Assembly (NCBI RefSeq): GCF_037893185.1
Contig: NZ_CP140772.1
Span: 2,728,001 to 2,792,000, forward strand
DNA: 64,000 nt
Source: Chitinophaga sp. 180180018-3
Lineage (GTDB): Bacteria; Bacteroidota; Bacteroidia; Chitinophagales; Chitinophagaceae
Direction of reading: 5' to 3'
The translations under genes and the position numbers were made by a program. The notes under the pieces are model-generated. The model saw only the letters and a list, made by a program, of their open reading frames with translations. It was not told where the DNA came from and ran no database searches. Positions within the stretch are counted from its first letter, which is position 1, and every line of letters starts with the position of its first letter. Positions 18,839 through 27,900 of the stretch are shown here, one piece after another.

Positions 18839-19153
18839 TTATAGCGAGACGCCGGGCTTGACACGGATGGTCATGATAATAAAGCTAATTACGCCAACGG
18901 CAAATGCCTGTAATAAAATGGAGGGCATAATATTATCTGAATAGGAAATAAGACTCAGTGAAACAAGGGCTAAACAGGTGAAAATTGCTATGATGTAAAA
19001 ACGGAAAGACTTTCTTCGAAAAGCCGCATAAGATTTGTCTATATCGGCTTGCTCTCTGATAAACTGCATACACTGGTCATCAAAAGAATGATTATTCATT
19101 TCAATTTTTGAAGACGAGATAAGCCCTAATATTTCATTATCCTTGAGTTCCAA
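18839..19153 (-). CDS. Small two-helix membrane protein downstream of a sigma factor
   Basis: This protein of about 104 residues has a soluble N-terminus of roughly 48 residues and two membrane helices (about 52-70 and 77-95, with IIAIFTCLALVSLSLI and AVGVISFIIMTI). It begins within 2 bp of the sigma stop codon, so it is translationally linked to it. The start is uncertain: TTG at 19153 or ATG at 19099. I do not recognise a family. Small membrane proteins encoded next to ECF sigma genes are often anti-sigma factors, so that role is a reasonable hypothesis. Confidence 0.6.
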   Translation of the reverse strand: MELKDNEILGLISSSKIEMNNHSFDDQCMQFIREQADIDKSYAAFRRKSFRFYIIAIFTCLALVSLSLISYSDNIMPSILLQAFAVGVISFIIMTIRVKPGVSL

Positions 19154-19154
19154 T

Positions 19155-19706
19155 TTATTTACTTTTTTTTGTTTGAAGTTCCTTTACCAATTGAAGGATC
19201 TCTTTCTTTGCCCTATGTAAGGTAACTTTCGTTTTGGAAGTTCCCCAGTTCGTCAGTTGGGATATTTCTTTGATAGAATATTCATCGAGGTAAAACAATA
19301 TTAAAGCCAGGCTTTTATCGCTGTCCAACTTGTTCAGGGCATATCTGATCAATTGAACATTATCATTTATCTCCGGTGATTCGTTTGTCCAGATGAGATT
19401 CTCGTTGAAATGCTCCGATAAAATCACCTTTGGATTTATTTGCTTTCTTTTCTTGTTTGCTTCATTTATAACAATCTTGATTAACCATGTTTTAAAGCTG
19501 GACTTTTTTCTAAATGCCTTCAGATACCTGAAGGCGTTCAAAAAAGCATCCTGTACAGCTTCTTCGGCAAGATGCCTGTCGGCCAGGATCGTAGATGCAT
19601 AAGTAAACAACACATCTTTGTATTTCACAATAAAGAACCTAAAAGACTCCGCATCTCCATCACAAACTTTCTTAATATATTCAAAATCAATTGAATCATC
19701 GTTCAC
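19155..19706 (-). CDS. ECF RNA polymerase sigma factor
   Basis: This 183-residue protein has region 2 (about residues 20-90, including YASTILADRHLAEEAVQDAF and FKTWLIKIVINEANK) and region 4 (about 115-175, including YSIKEISQLTNWGTSKTKV). The start codon is GTG. It lies between a DUF6249-like membrane protein gene (1 bp upstream) and the small two-helix protein gene (1 bp downstream), so the three form an operon. No FecR is nearby, so control differs from the other sigma factors in the window. Confidence 0.9.
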   Translation of the reverse strand: MNDDSIDFEYIKKVCDGDAESFRFFIVKYKDVLFTYASTILADRHLAEEAVQDAFLNAFRYLKAFRKKSSFKTWLIKIVINEANKKRKQINPKVILSEHFNENLIWTNESPEINDNVQLIRYALNKLDSDKSLALILFYLDEYSIKEISQLTNWGTSKTKVTLHRAKKEILQLVKELQTKKSK

Positions 19707-19707
19707 G

Positions 19708-20034
19708 TCAGAATTTTTTATATTTATTGGAAATCACCAATGCTATTCCACAGCAAAGAACAAGTATGCCCAAAGGAACGGCATTTACGTTGGCTATCCT
19801 GGGCGCAACCAATACCAATACCGATATAAGGATTAAACCAGCTCCCAGGCCAATAGCTATCACGCCTAACTTCTTCCAGATAAGCGCAGTGTCATCATTT
19901 TTAACGGCGTCCGGATTTATTCCCTTCTCGATTAATCGGAGGCGCTCCAGGTGCCTGGCCCTATGGGAGAAATACCATGCGAGAAAAATAAAAGTTCCCA
20001 GGCTTATTAAGAGTATTGTTACGGTAATTGACAT
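19708..20034 (-). CDS. DUF6249-like small membrane protein
   Basis: This 108-residue protein has an N-terminal membrane helix (about 3-22), a charged stretch RARHLERLRLIEKGINPD (about 25-42), and two further helices (about 56-76 and 84-101). The 'R..ERL.LIEKG' motif followed by two membrane helices fits DUF6249 proteins, which are commonly encoded beside ECF sigma factors in Bacteroidota. Its stop codon is 1 bp from the sigma gene. The function is unknown; a regulatory or envelope-sensing role is inferred from context. Confidence 0.7.
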   Translation of the reverse strand: MSITVTILLISLGTFIFLAWYFSHRARHLERLRLIEKGINPDAVKNDDTALIWKKLGVIAIGLGAGLILISVLVLVAPRIANVNAVPLGILVLCCGIALVISNKYKKF

Positions 20035-20158
20035 TTTCTGTTTTATATAATATTAGATACGTGGAAAAACAGAAAGGTTACATTTTTTAAACTAATTTTT
20101 CATTGGCGCCCCCGGAACCCGCGACACGTCAAAGCCGGAAGCGGTGCAGTTTAAGTAA

Positions 20159-20728
20159 TCATCCGGCAGAGAGGTACAAGCGAAGGATATAGGACATTTC
20201 ATACAGCAGAAAAGCAATTACCAACGCGCCGTGGAATGTTCTGTTACTTATCCTGATGGCCGTCAAACACAGTATCACGTGGACAATATTGCGTGCGGGG
20301 TATTCCCATCCGAAGTGATGCAGGTACAGCGTGCCCTTCATCATGGTATCAACCACGTCGGCCACAAAGGAAAATCCCAATACGCCAAAAAACCATTTTC
20401 GTCTTGAAAAAAAATAATCCTGGTAGCCATTGTATTCTTTTACATCGTCGGGATATAACAGGGCACAGAGCAGAAAAAAAGTGGTAATGAAGGATATGAC
20501 GAAAATATATTCAGGGAATGTCCACTGTTTGATGGTATGTAAGGGAATTTCCCACCACCAGAAATGTATTAATAGGATGAAAATATACCCTACCCAGCTA
20601 AGGTGTATCCAGTAAGGTCTTTCACGTCCCGGATGCTGAATGAATTTAGCGGTGCCTTTTAACAGGTGAGCGATACTGAGGCTCAGGATAAATCCTATTA
20701 CCATTCTTACGTGGCCAAAAGTTTCCAT
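20159..20728 (-). CDS. Multi-pass membrane protein of unknown function
   Basis: This 189-residue protein has about five hydrophobic helices (for example YIFVISFITTFFLLCALLY and NIVHVILCLTAIRIS). I do not recognise a family. A terminator-like hairpin at 20774-20791 separates it from the AT-PfaD gene, so it is probably not part of the polyketide operon, although it is on the same strand 112 bp away. Confidence 0.6.
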   Translation of the reverse strand: METFGHVRMVIGFILSLSIAHLLKGTAKFIQHPGRERPYWIHLSWVGYIFILLIHFWWWEIPLHTIKQWTFPEYIFVISFITTFFLLCALLYPDDVKEYNGYQDYFFSRRKWFFGVLGFSFVADVVDTMMKGTLYLHHFGWEYPARNIVHVILCLTAIRISNRTFHGALVIAFLLYEMSYILRLYLSAG

Positions 20729-20773
20729 AGCAAGTATTTATATGAATATAACCAAATGCTTTAAGAAAACAAA

Positions 20774-20791
20774 GAACAGCGGTACCTGTTC
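20774..20791 (-). terminator. Possible minus-strand terminator after the AT-PfaD gene
   Basis: GAACAG (20774-20779) pairs with CTGTTC (20786-20791); on the minus strand a T-rich tract (TTTGTTTTC) follows. The stem is short, so the call is moderate. Confidence 0.45.
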
Positions 20792-20840
20792 ATTTCGTAT
20801 AGGCGTTATGGAGTGGCGCTGATAACACGCATCATTTCAC

Positions 20841-23090
20841 TCAACTTGATATCAGCCCCCCAAAGTAATTCAGCCGCTTATTCAGCACCTCAGCCGCGCC
20901 GTTCATAATCATTTCCCCTACCGCATCTACATGACGGTTGTACCAGCTGGTATGACCTATCCATTGGTTAAAGGCGCCCAGTGCGGGGCCGCAATTCACC
21001 TGGAAATCTGCTTTGCTCTTTTCATCGCCGCTTAGAGCAGCTCTTATCGAGTAGCCAAAATACCAACGGAACAGGTACGCCATTTTCTGTTTGGGATTGG
21101 CGTCTGCTACCCGTATGTTTTTCCGTGCATAGTAGGTAGTTACCTCCTGATATACATCCTGGAAAGATTGCCTGAAGTATTTCTCCTGTAATTGAATCTT
21201 TGTTTTTTCGTCTATTTCATCGAGGGAGTTATGCTGACGATAAAGGTCATAGAGTTTCTGGGCCCTGGCAGGAAATAGTACGCCTTTTTTTAATACCTGT
21301 ACTCTGGCGCCCATTTCAAACATATCTCCGGCCGGAGCGTATGCGGTGTCCTGCTCGTTTACATGCTGCAACATTTCCTTTACCAGGTTGCTTGCCCCTG
21401 ATTCTATTGTACATTGATTGATGGAACCGGTAAGGATAAAATCAGCGCCCAGGATAAAGGCTGCTGCGGCCGCTTCCGGTGTTCCGATCCCTCCGGCCGC
21501 ACCTATTCTGATCTCCCGGCTGTACCGGTAGGTGTTCATCGCCTCATCCCGTTGCCGCATGATGGTAGGAAGCAATGTAAACGCCACGCCCATATCTGTG
21601 TGCCCGCCCGAATCAGCTTCAACGCAAATGTCATCAGCCATAGGGATATATTGAGCCAGCGCTGCTTCATCCGGCGTGATAAGCTGCTCCTGCAATAGTT
21701 TTTTTACGATCCGCTCAGGCGGAGGACTCAAAAAGGCTGCGGCTACTTCCGGACGCGATACTTTCGCCATCAGACGGCGGGGAATTATAACGGAACCGTT
21801 TTGCCTGCGCGCACCGCTGATACGCAGCCTGGCGAGGGTGGGCGATATTTCCATATAAGCGGCTGCTTCTATGTTCCTGATATGGTACTTGAAGATCAAT
21901 GCGGCGGTATCTTCTTCTCTTGAACCATTCAGCAGATTGATGCCATAGGCTTCTCCATTTTTTAGTTTTTCCTGTATGTAGATAATGGCACTTTCTATTT
22001 GCTCCTTCTTTAGTCCGCCACTGCCGAAAAAGCTCATCATGCCTGCCTGCCCCATTCTTACAACCAGTGCGGCAGAAGCTACTCCATGCGACATAGCGCC
22101 GGCAACGTAGGCATATTTCAGGTTGTAGTCTTCCCGGAAAGCGGCAGAACCAAGTATTTCAGGGTTTATCCCGGATGAGCCACTGGTAGTTGCCGAAGGT
22201 TTACCGGAAGTTTTTGTAGCCGGGATTAATGGCGTAAGATCCGGCATCGGCCTGTCTTTGATAAATGAGAGTATTTTGGTGAGTGTTTCTCCTGGTCCTG
22301 CTTCATAAAATGTTACATTACCTGGTTGCATCAGGCGGCTGATGCTTTCATACCATCTTACCGGACTCGTGATCTGCTGTTCCAGCAGGTGATGGAGCGA
22401 GGCGTCGGTATACCAGTCGGCGGTAGCATTAGAGAGTACTGGTATCTGCAGTGGTGAAAATGTGACGGTGCTTATGAATGCACCATATTCAACGGCCGCT
22501 TCTTTCATGTACCTGGAATGAAAGGCGCCACTCACATTCAGCGGAAAGGCAAGCCTGGCGCCATTGGCTTCAAAGATATGCCTGGCCTTTTGCATATCTT
22601 CCTGTTTACCTGAAAGTACAATTTGATGGAAAGAGTTATAATTGGCGATATCTGCTCCTGTCAGGTCATGGCATGCAAGTAAGTCTTTCACGGTTTGCAT
22701 GTCGAGGCCTACCAATGCCAGCATGCCTCCATCCTTTATACCAGCCATCAATTCGGCTCTTTTTTTTACAAGCCTGAGCCCTGTTTCAAAAGTAAAGGCC
22801 CCGGCTGCAAATAATGCTGCGTACTCGCCCAGGCTATGTCCTAAAACAACATCCGGAGCAGGTTCAGACATTCGTTTATCCATATACGTGAGCACGTCAA
22901 CGATATACAGAGCGGGCTGTGTATAGCGCGTTTCGTTCAGCAGATGTCGCGGGTCTTCCATGCAAAGCTCTTTAACATCATATCCCAATATATCCGCGGC
23001 TGATTCCAGTATCGCGGGATAGCGATCGAACAGGTCTTTCCCCATTCCTTTGCGCTGAGAGCCCTGTCCGGGAAATATAAATGCTTTCAT
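20841..23090 (-). CDS. Trans-acting acyltransferase fused to PfaD-type enoyl reductase
   Basis: This 749-residue protein has two enzymes. Residues 1-285 form a malonyl-CoA:ACP acyltransferase with FPGQGSQ, the nucleophile motif GHSLGE (Ser86) and GAFHS (His191), features of malonyl-specific FabD-type domains. Residues of about 315-749 form a PfaD-type, FMN-dependent enoyl reductase with GGIGTPEAAAAAFILGADFI. Such AT-ER didomains serve trans-AT polyketide synthases by loading ACPs and reducing enoyl intermediates in trans. The divergent synthase at 24918-30194 lacks an AT, so this protein is its obvious partner. It starts 9 bp after the acyl-CoA dehydrogenase gene. Confidence 0.92.
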   Translation of the reverse strand: MKAFIFPGQGSQRKGMGKDLFDRYPAILESAADILGYDVKELCMEDPRHLLNETRYTQPALYIVDVLTYMDKRMSEPAPDVVLGHSLGEYAALFAAGAFTFETGLRLVKKRAELMAGIKDGGMLALVGLDMQTVKDLLACHDLTGADIANYNSFHQIVLSGKQEDMQKARHIFEANGARLAFPLNVSGAFHSRYMKEAAVEYGAFISTVTFSPLQIPVLSNATADWYTDASLHHLLEQQITSPVRWYESISRLMQPGNVTFYEAGPGETLTKILSFIKDRPMPDLTPLIPATKTSGKPSATTSGSSGINPEILGSAAFREDYNLKYAYVAGAMSHGVASAALVVRMGQAGMMSFFGSGGLKKEQIESAIIYIQEKLKNGEAYGINLLNGSREEDTAALIFKYHIRNIEAAAYMEISPTLARLRISGARRQNGSVIIPRRLMAKVSRPEVAAAFLSPPPERIVKKLLQEQLITPDEAALAQYIPMADDICVEADSGGHTDMGVAFTLLPTIMRQRDEAMNTYRYSREIRIGAAGGIGTPEAAAAAFILGADFILTGSINQCTIESGASNLVKEMLQHVNEQDTAYAPAGDMFEMGARVQVLKKGVLFPARAQKLYDLYRQHNSLDEIDEKTKIQLQEKYFRQSFQDVYQEVTTYYARKNIRVADANPKQKMAYLFRWYFGYSIRAALSGDEKSKADFQVNCGPALGAFNQWIGHTSWYNRHVDAVGEMIMNGAAEVLNKRLNYFGGLISS

Positions 23091-23099
23091 GCTGTGTAG

Positions 23100-24674
23100 T
23101 TATTTCCTGAAATAATCATCAACGTCGTATTCCTCATCAGGAGAGAGCATATCTAAATTGCCGATATCATAATTGATCTTCTCTGCATACGTGGAAATAC
23201 TATCGATGTTATAGTCCCTGAAAACAGACTTGAAGTCGTTTAGTTGGGTGGTGAGCAGATGGATTTTTTGCCTCGCGTAGCTAATCACGGCGGGATCAGG
23301 ACTGGATGCAGTGCCGGCGTAAACGGCCAGTAATAATACCCACGTCAGCATATTGCCATTGTGAAATGCGATGAGGTTAATATCCTGGAAATTTCCTTTT
23401 AATAACTCCCTGCTTCTCTGGTATACATTTTCCAGCTCTGCTGCCAGCTGCGGTTGCCGTAATTGCGTTCCCACCAAATCATAGAGCTGATCTTTATCCA
23501 ATGCCCGGATATGTTTTGATCCCATATAGCTGACAAGCACTTCAGAAGGGCCCTCAAAGATCCGGATCACCCGGGCGTCGCGCATTAGCTGGGGAAGGTA
23601 GTTGTTCTCAAGGTATCCGCGGCCTCCCGTGCATTGCATGGCTGTATCCACGGCCTTCCATACAAATTCTGAACCCGCCACTTTTGATATGATGCATAGC
23701 TCGGCCGGGATACGATGTATATCTCTATCTGCGGCAGAAGCGATATAATTTACGAGTGATTCCAGCAGGGTAGCCTCCATAATGCTGCTACCCAGCTGCT
23801 GGCGGGTAATCGCATTTTTCAATAGTAAGCCGGTGGAAACTTCCCTGCGTGATGTATAGCGATACATCAGCTGGATACATTTTTTCATAGCGCCAAGTAA
23901 TGTGGCGCCAGCTGTCATCCTGGCCAGCATCATAGCTTCATTCGCGATTTCCATTCCTTTTTCCTCACTGCCAACCAGGTACTGCTGCTCCAGCTTCACA
24001 ACATCAAGGCTGATCCGGTTCTGTACCATCCCCCGCATGCCCATGGTGAGTAACTCTTTGCCTATCCTTACTCCTGGCTTATTCCGCGGTACTGCAAAGC
24101 AGGTGATACCACGGTCTGGCGAATGAGTGTCGGCCAGTTTTACGAACGTAATAATGAGTGATGCCCATCCGGCAGATCCGATCCACATTTTGTTTGCATT
24201 GACAAGGTATCCGTCATCTACGATGGTGGCCTTTCCCCTGATAGACATTGGGTTGGAGCCAGCGCCGGGTTCCGACAATGCGAAACTAACCAGTTGCCTG
24301 CCCTGTGCCAGCGGACTAAGGTATTCTTCCCGAAGTTGCGTGCTGCCATATTTCATCACAGGTAGTATACCGAGGAAATTGTGATTGCCCAGCAACGTAG
24401 CGAGCGACAGATCAATGGATCCCAGTTGCTGACAGACGCGCATCGTAGAGGATATATTCAGACCCAGGCCTCCGTATTGTTCCGGTACATTTAATCCTAA
24501 CAGGCCGTGCATGCCTGCTTCCAGTATTACATCAGGCGAAAAACATCTGCGTTGGTCGTGAAGCAATGGCTTGTATTGATTCTCTGCGTACCATTGCAGC
24601 CATTCTATCACTGCATGACTCTTATGCATTTGGGTATTAACAGGAGGAATACCTGTTGAAGTTGGGTTTTTCAT
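23100..24674 (-). CDS. Acyl-CoA dehydrogenase family protein
   Basis: This 524-residue flavoprotein has the family signatures FALSEPGAGSNP (about 131-142), GTGGRGY-like CTGGRGY (348-354) and the catalytic glutamate in RIFEGPSEV (Glu374). About 140 extra C-terminal residues lie beyond the usual 380-residue core. It would oxidise an acyl thioester to the enoyl form, using FAD. It is the first gene of a two-gene operon with the AT-PfaD protein and is divergent from the synthase, suggesting it modifies a polyketide intermediate or supplies a starter. Whether it acts on CoA or ACP substrates cannot be told. Confidence 0.88.
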   Translation of the reverse strand: MKNPTSTGIPPVNTQMHKSHAVIEWLQWYAENQYKPLLHDQRRCFSPDVILEAGMHGLLGLNVPEQYGGLGLNISSTMRVCQQLGSIDLSLATLLGNHNFLGILPVMKYGSTQLREEYLSPLAQGRQLVSFALSEPGAGSNPMSIRGKATIVDDGYLVNANKMWIGSAGWASLIITFVKLADTHSPDRGITCFAVPRNKPGVRIGKELLTMGMRGMVQNRISLDVVKLEQQYLVGSEEKGMEIANEAMMLARMTAGATLLGAMKKCIQLMYRYTSRREVSTGLLLKNAITRQQLGSSIMEATLLESLVNYIASAADRDIHRIPAELCIISKVAGSEFVWKAVDTAMQCTGGRGYLENNYLPQLMRDARVIRIFEGPSEVLVSYMGSKHIRALDKDQLYDLVGTQLRQPQLAAELENVYQRSRELLKGNFQDINLIAFHNGNMLTWVLLLAVYAGTASSPDPAVISYARQKIHLLTTQLNDFKSVFRDYNIDSISTYAEKINYDIGNLDMLSPDEEYDVDDYFRK

Positions 24675-24917
24675 AAAGATAGTTTTCCTGAGCCCGCCGG
24701 CGTTTAAAAAATAACTAATGGTTATCGCACAATTTTTTTTCTAATTTAAATAGTTTTTTTAACTTAATCATTCTCTGATGAAAAACCAGCGATAGAATGT
24801 TCAGATAACCATATAATCAGGTAACCTAATAAATCGCGACCCTCATGAAAACCATTCCCTCAAAAGGAAAAGTTGCCGTTGCCGGCGTTGGGCGCCGCGT
24901 TTCTAATCAACAGCACT
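24675..24917. promoter_or_regulatory. Divergent promoter region of the polyketide locus
   Basis: This non-coding region separates the divergent dehydrogenase and synthase genes and must contain both promoters. It is A/T-rich in the middle. A 9-bp inverted pair, ATGGTTATC (24718-24726) and GATAACCAT (24804-24812), may be regulator half-sites 78 bp apart. No clear -7/-33 pair was fixed. Confidence 0.45.
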
Positions 24918-27900
24918 ATGAAAAATTCTGAGAAAAAACTTGTCTGCAACGACAACATGGAGATTGCCATTGTAGGTGTCGCCTGTCGTTTTCCCGGCGC
25001 GGGAAATTACCAGGAGTATTGGAATAATCTTGTACAAGGGCGCTCCAGTATCAGTGAAATTCCTCCTGACCGCTGGCGCTGGGAGCATTACTGGGGTGAA
25101 CAACCTGCCAGCAGGAAACGTAGTGTAAGTAAATGGGGTGGTTTTATTGCAGATATAGATGCCTTTGACGCCGGTTTTTTTCATATCTCCGGCCGTGAGG
25201 CGCAAACGATGGACCCTCAGCAACGAATTATGATGGAACTGGCGTGGACTTGCTTTGAAGATGCCGGTATACCGCCGTACCAGCTATCGGGCAGGAGTGT
25301 AGGCGTATTTGTGGGAATGTCCAGTATGGATTACAGTGACCGGCAGATGCTTGAGCATGATTTGGAGGTGGAAGCACATCACTCTACCGGTTCCGCCGCA
25401 GTGCTGGTGCCCAACCGGGTTTCCCATTTTTTTAATCTGCGTGGTCCCAGTTTTGCAGTAGATACTGCTTGTTCCAGCGCGCTCTACGCGGTGCATCTGG
25501 CTGCTCAGTCGATATTACAAGGCGAATGTAAAATGGCGCTGGCAGGCGGTATCAACAGCTTGCTGAATCCAATACAATATTCATATTTCTCCAAAACAGG
25601 TATGTTGTCGCCCACCGGTTCCTGTAAAGTATTCGATGAAAGTGCCGACGGATATGTAAGGGGCGAAGGCGCCGGCCTGGTACTGTTAAAACCGCTTAAA
25701 AAAGCATTGAAACATGGCGATAACATCTATGGTGTAATAAAGGGCAGCGCAGTCAATCATAACGGTAACACACATACGATTTCGTCACCAAGCTCCACCG
25801 CCCAGGCGGAAGTAATTCAGGCTGCCATGCAAAAGGCTGGTATTACACCGGATACTATCAGCTATGTAGAGGCACATGGTACAGGAACGCCAAAAGGCGA
25901 TCCTGTTGAATTTGCCAGTCTTACAAGGGCTTTTAATTCATATGGTCAGGCCGGCAGACCCTGGCCCTATTGCCACATCGGTTCTGTGAAAGCTAATATC
26001 GGTCACCTGGAAGCGGCCGCTGGTGTTGCCAGTCTTGTGAAGGTATTGATGGCGATGAAACATCGCCAGTTGCCCATGCAGCTGAATTTTAAGAAACTCA
26101 ACCCGGGTATTAATATGAACGATTCGCCCTTTACACTGGTGAATCAATTGCAGGAATGGGCGCCGCTGAAAGACAGAGAGGGCACTCCTTTACCACGGAG
26201 AGCGGCCATTAATGCTTTTGGTTTTGGAGGCACCAATGCACACCTGTTAGTGGAAGAGCCTCCGGCAATAGCGCAACAACCACACGAAACAAGACCAGCA
26301 GCCCTTGTTTGTATATCAGCCAAAACCCCTGCTGCGCTGCGTCGTAAAATGCAGGACCTGCTGAACTGGCTGGATAAAGAAGGCAACACTTGTACTATCA
26401 CCGACGTCGGTGCCGCGCTGCTTACAGGAAGAGAACACTTTGCTGTCAGGTTCGCCTGTGTTATAAGTTCCATGCAGGAGTTGAAAAAAATACTGCATCA
26501 GGCAATGGAAGAAAATGCGGAAGGAACTGATAACAGGAAGAAGGACGTTCCTGGTTCTCTGCAACAGCTGCAATCATACAGAGAGGCTGTCAGAATGGCC
26601 AAAAAGAATAAAGATCCGCAGACCTTTACGGAGGGGCTTCAGATACTGGCTGGTCTCTATATCGACGGCTATAATACTGACTGGGCAGAGCTTTTTAACA
26701 GGAAGAAAATACGGCGTCTGAATCTGCCTACATATCCATTTGAACAGAAGAAATACTGGATACTCAGGGATACCATCACTCCCGGACCGGCGATAGAAAA
26801 TAAAGTTGTTCAGACATCGCACCCCCTGTTGCATGACGATGCGTCAACACCTTCGGAACCACGTTACAGCAGCGGGTTTTCCGGAAATGAGTTCTTTTTG
26901 TCGGATCATGTTATTAACGGCCGGGTTATACTGCCGGGCGTGGCTTATCTTGAGATGGCCCGTGAGGCTATCGCAGGGAAAGTAACAAATCAAAACACAG
27001 ATGGCAACACCATTGTGCTCAGAAACGTTGTCTGGGCACGGCCTTTTGTGGCAGAGAAAGAAAAAGAAAACGGACACCTCTATACAGGGATTAATAATAA
27101 CATGGGCTACTACATCTACCAGCAGGATGAGAGTGGCAGAAAAACGGTATATAGTGAGGGAACTTTCCGTATTCAGACAGCATTAACAGCACCGGTGCAT
27201 GATCTGGTTTCATTGCAGGCATCCTGCAATAAGAGCGTTTTTTCCGGTGAGCAGTGCTATGAGCTTTTCCGGCAGAGAGGCATCCATTATGGACCGACAT
27301 TTCAATTGCTGGAAAAAATATACACCGGTGAAAACAAAGTAATGGCCAGGTTATCCGCATTGAAGGAACAGTCATCAGACAACAACTTCCTGCTGCACCC
27401 GGCTTTGCTGGATGCGGCAACCCAGGCAGCCATTGGTTTACTCGCCTCCCTAGAGGGGAAAGGACATCCCGTAGTACCCTATGTTCCTTTTGCACTAAAT
27501 GAGCTGCTGATTTATAGCCCTTGTACTTCAGCCACGTGGTCGATTGTCAGCTATAGCAATGAAAGTGTAACAGATGAGAAAGTGCGGCAACTGAATATTG
27601 ATGTATGCAACCCGGATGGCAGTGTTTGCGTTCAGCTGAAAGGCCTTATGCTGCGGGCATTTGAAGAAGAAAAACCTGTTGCGGAACTCGGGGAGGAGCC
27701 ATTGTTGTTGTTTGAGCCTGTCTGGAAAGAAGCGCCGGCTTTAGCACACGGAGGAGAGGCACCGGGTAGCAATCATCTTGTGGTATTGTGTGGGTTAGAC
27801 CACATCAATCCTGCTGATATATCACGTGCAATGGAAGGCGCCCATTGCATTCCATTAATGCCCGCGCCGGGCGATATTGCCAGGCAATTCAACGCTTATG

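Noticed and set aside
24873..24917. An N-terminal extension of the synthase from the TTG at 24873.
   Set aside because: ATG 24918 gives a normal start close to the KS domain; the 15 extra residues have no recognisable role.
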